Below, one piece after another: positions 6,201 to 6,825 of a stretch of 6,825 nt of DNA. The first letter of the stretch is position 1; each line of letters begins with the position of its first letter. The position numbers and the translations under genes are program-made. Source of the DNA: Bacteroidota bacterium (GTDB taxonomy: Bacteria > Bacteroidota > Bacteroidia > AKYH767-A > JABDAW01); contig JAHEYM010000156.1 of assembly GCA_023251595.1 (NCBI GenBank), positions 1-6,825 on the forward strand. The letters are read 5' to 3'. The notes under the pieces were generated by a model. That model was not told the origin of the DNA. It was given only the letters and a program-made list of their open reading frames with translations, and searched no databases.

Positions 6201-6523
6201 GTGTGAATGGTTGCAGTTCAACTTCTCTATCAGTTTATGTAAATCCTCAGGGATTGAATGAAACGGTTGATGTAGGTTCATTCGAAATCTTTCCAAATCC
6301 TGCCTTCGGTCAAACACTCCTCACACTTCAACTGAAAAATGCTTGTTCCTTCCAACTTGAGGCATATACAACGGATGCAAAACTGTTGTTTAGAAAATCG
6401 ATCTATGCGCACAGTGGGGAGTTTCAAACAAGCGTGGACGTTTCTAAATGGGCAAAAGGGATCTATTATTTAAGAATTGTGACACCCAATACTGTGATTC
6501 GTCAAGAATTGGCTGTTCAATAA
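3257..6523 (+). CDS. Large T9SS-secreted mosaic surface protein: beta-helix, Gly-rich region, PKD and Ig-like repeats
   Basis: The product is 1088 residues. Domains in order: signal peptide 1 to about 28, with an Arg at 21 inside its hydrophobic part; a beta-helix-like start, about 40-183 (VTPSGTGSGTPTNPSSLQNA, VVLEGGFD, FRFQDLTINV, YGIYMDN); a glycine-rich region about 183-451 (around 41% Gly by my count); a PKD-like domain about 476-548 with WDFG at 501-504; a second about 555-637 (YNWNF 582-586); five Ig-like repeats 642-996; and a T9SS type-A sorting domain about 1008-1088 with IFPNPAFG (1011-1018), GIYYLRI (1068-1074) and the end RQELAVQ. Such tails direct export through the type IX system and are normally removed on anchoring or release. 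The role is probably adhesion or an extracellular structure; no catalytic motif is visible. The barrel gene is divergent. The next gene starts 15 bp downstream. Confidence 0.9.
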   Translation: MKQSFRSPAIIKNFCLFLFIRISIFAFGGNTQPPNIASTCNVLYVTPSGTGSGTPTNPSSLQNALNLNSNVTLRLATGVYPISNELIVGQGVVLEGGFDPVTWQKSNSQITLINRDALNPLHNPERLVAFVVQNASGFRFQDLTINVANATGNSMSTYGIYMDNCSGYDIVRCKINIGNATGGLNGSPGLIGQNGGIGADGQAGCNDCSGNNAGGGGGTSPIGNSGGRGGFGGWHQNDFLNGFDNGETGVAGIGPGGAGGIGAVGTTDYSNGCDAPPSMDGANGSNGANGLNGTGGTPGSAWTVTGGFFVPGGFGGNATGGTNGTGGGCGGGGGGQNNDWGILGDWSDSGAGGGGGGGGASPGTGGTGASGGGASFGVFANNNGNNGNIRDCIINPGLAGAGGIGGAGGSGGIGGNGGYGIRNNCDHGNGGTGGAGGNGGNGGNGGDGQAGVSMASYYNGANYINSNVYSVAEPVIHVTNGGCTANTVSFSTTSPGTTFLWDFGANSTPSTGTTANPAPVIYSSIGFSTITLNIDGTPYYFTDFVNIINNAGIFAPVIATSDTSYCLGDTASFSSSVAADNYNWNFNGAFSPSVYNGPGFHDINNVILNSAGTYNVSLQTISACCGLSAVYNLTIHVDPVPSILVTGNTSICNGQSTTLTSSGGSSYLWSTGETTSSVTLNPTTTTSYWVRAISLHGCVGPVYDFTVSVNPAPSLNITVVGSLSFCAGGSVTLLADSGSSYLWSTGATTQDLVVSSSGVYSVSVTNSSGCLMISNPVSVTVFPLPTASISASGPTAFCQGGNVVLTSSAGTSYLWSNMMTTQSITVNSTGNFYVKVTDANGCYDISQTVSVIVDQLPSTPTITSSGPLQFCQGDSVQLSTNPSFAYLWSTGATTQSVTVYSSGNYTLQYLDSLGCSSATSVPAQVVVLPAPPMPTITQVGMLLTSNSPSSNQWNLNGIPIPNATFVTYTVLQAGNYSVTVTGVNGCSSTSLSVYVNPQGLNETVDVGSFEIFPNPAFGQTLLTLQLKNACSFQLEAYTTDAKLLFRKSIYAHSGEFQTSVDVSKWAKGIYYLRIVTPNTVIRQELAVQ
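3803..4609 (+). repeat. Glycine-rich GGX/GXN repeat region within the T9SS protein
   Basis: This stretch encodes residues 183-451. Runs of Gly-Gly-X (GGTGGAGGNGGNGGNGGDG, 430-448) and Gly-X-Asn (GANGSNGANGLNG, 281-293) dominate, along with an unbroken run of eight Gly at 352-359. Prolines are few, so collagen triple helix is unlikely; polyglycine-II-type helices are a possible fold. Six cysteines (205, 208, 273, 329, 392, 425) are scattered through it. Gly codons alternate between GGT, GGA and GGC, so the DNA repeat is far less exact than the protein repeat. Confidence 0.85.
5180..6244 (+). repeat. Five Ig-like repeats, period 72 residues, within the T9SS protein
   Basis: Units are residues 642-713, 714-785, 786-857 (72 each), 858-931 (74) and 932-996 (65, degenerate). 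The first four share C-x-G-(x) near residue 11-14, then SYLWSTG or a close variant near 26, a T-x-S/D-(V/L/I)-x-V strand, SG-x-Y, and a GC near 57, ending in a Pro-x-Pro linker. The Cys pairs are 652/698, 726/770, 798/842 and 871/915. The fifth unit keeps Trp953 and Cys986 but has lost the first Cys and the LWSTG motif. This matches the Ig-like units common before sorting domains in Bacteroidota. Confidence 0.85.
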
Positions 6524-6528
6524 GTTTG
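6521..6528 (+). promoter_or_regulatory. Possible -7 element overlapping the stop codon before the lyase gene
   Basis: TAAGTTTG begins with the TAA stop of the T9SS gene and fits TAnnTTTG fully. The -33 position, 20 nt upstream (6497-6500), reads ATTC, a poor match. If used, transcription would start about 4 nt before the ATG at 6539, almost leaderless. Chance is a real alternative, because the stop codon supplies the TA for free. Confidence 0.25.
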
Positions 6529-6538
6529 TAATCTGTTT

Positions 6539-6825
6539 ATGGTGAAAATTATTGAATGTCCGAGAGATGCCATGCAAGGGATGCATGAATTCATCCCGAC
6601 AGAAACCAAAGTGGAGTATCTTAACACACTTCTTAAAGTTGGCTTCGACACACTCGATTGCGGAAGTTTTGTTTCAGCAAAAGCAATTCCTCAGTTGAAA
6701 GATACCGCAGAAGTTCTTTCGAAAATTGACACTTCAAACACAAAAACCAAACTCCTTGCGATCATAGCGAACCTGCGTGGAGCTGAGGATGCATTGCATT
6801 TTCCTGTCATTGACTATCTTGGATT
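6539..6825 (+). CDS. mvaB: Hydroxymethylglutaryl-CoA lyase, N-terminal part (runs off the window)
   Basis: 95 complete codons are visible. The enzyme cleaves HMG-CoA to acetoacetate and acetyl-CoA in the cytoplasm, in leucine breakdown and ketone-body metabolism, and belongs to the DRE-TIM metallolyase barrel family. Residues 3-14 (KIIECPRDAMQG) match the first strand of the barrel. The Arg9-Asp10 pair corresponds to the family's catalytic Arg and metal-binding Asp (PRDGLQ in most members; here PRDAMQ). The motif GSFVSAKAIPQLKDTAEVL (42-60) matches the SFVSPK-x-(V/I)-PQ-x-x-x-x-(E)VL signature, with Ala in place of the usual Pro. The ATG at 6539 is the natural start, because the family begins directly with this strand. 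It is in the same frame as the T9SS gene, separated by that gene's TAA and 15 bp. No Shine-Dalgarno sequence or terminator lies between, so read-through transcription is possible, but the functions appear unrelated. Confidence 0.9.
   Translation, partial: MVKIIECPRDAMQGMHEFIPTETKVEYLNTLLKVGFDTLDCGSFVSAKAIPQLKDTAEVLSKIDTSNTKTKLLAIIANLRGAEDALHFPVIDYLG

Overview
The window looks like chromosome of an AT-rich member of the Bacteroidota. Three things point there. The 1088-residue protein at 3257-6523 ends in a type IX secretion (T9SS, Por-type) C-terminal sorting domain. Several promoters fit the Bacteroidota pattern (-33 TTTG/TTG, about 20 nt, -7 TAnnTTTG) and gene starts lack Shine-Dalgarno sequences. 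The HMG-CoA lyase start and the RelE-type toxin remnant also read like Bacteroidota family members. I cannot name a genus.

Left part (1-1876, + strand). A non-coding stretch of about 250 bp carries a 19-bp direct repeat and a good -7 promoter element. Three genes on one strand follow: a 65-residue exported protein that may be a truncated thioredoxin-like protein, a four-helix membrane protein with a DUF4328 signature, and an exported protein of unknown family. The last two overlap by four bases (ATGA) and are probably translationally coupled.

Middle (1877-2325). This holds a decayed type II toxin-antitoxin locus. A complete 64-residue antitoxin is followed, through an ATGA overlap, by the wreck of its RelE/ParE-type toxin. 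The first ~18 and last ~21 codons of the toxin are readable, but the centre is missing, the frame has shifted and there is an extra TAG. Just after it lies a perfect 20-bp inverted repeat with an 8-nt loop, between this locus and the convergent gene on the - strand. It lacks a T-tract on either side, so it is not a textbook terminator.

Right part (2325-6825). A small outer-membrane beta-barrel protein (- strand) and the large T9SS cargo protein (+ strand) are divergent across 170 bp; the barrel gene has a clear promoter there. The cargo protein is a mosaic: signal peptide, beta-helix start, glycine-rich region (about 41% Gly) interrupted by further helix-like rungs, two PKD-like domains, five Ig-like repeats of about 72 residues, and the sorting tail. 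It is probably a cell-surface or secreted structural or adhesive protein. Fifteen bases after it begins a gene for hydroxymethylglutaryl-CoA lyase (mvaB-like), a metabolic enzyme with no evident link to its neighbour, cut by the window edge.

Nothing proves a new multi-gene system. The most noteworthy items are the toxin remnant beside an intact antitoxin, the oddly polarised hairpin, and the alternating rung/glycine-loop architecture of the T9SS protein.
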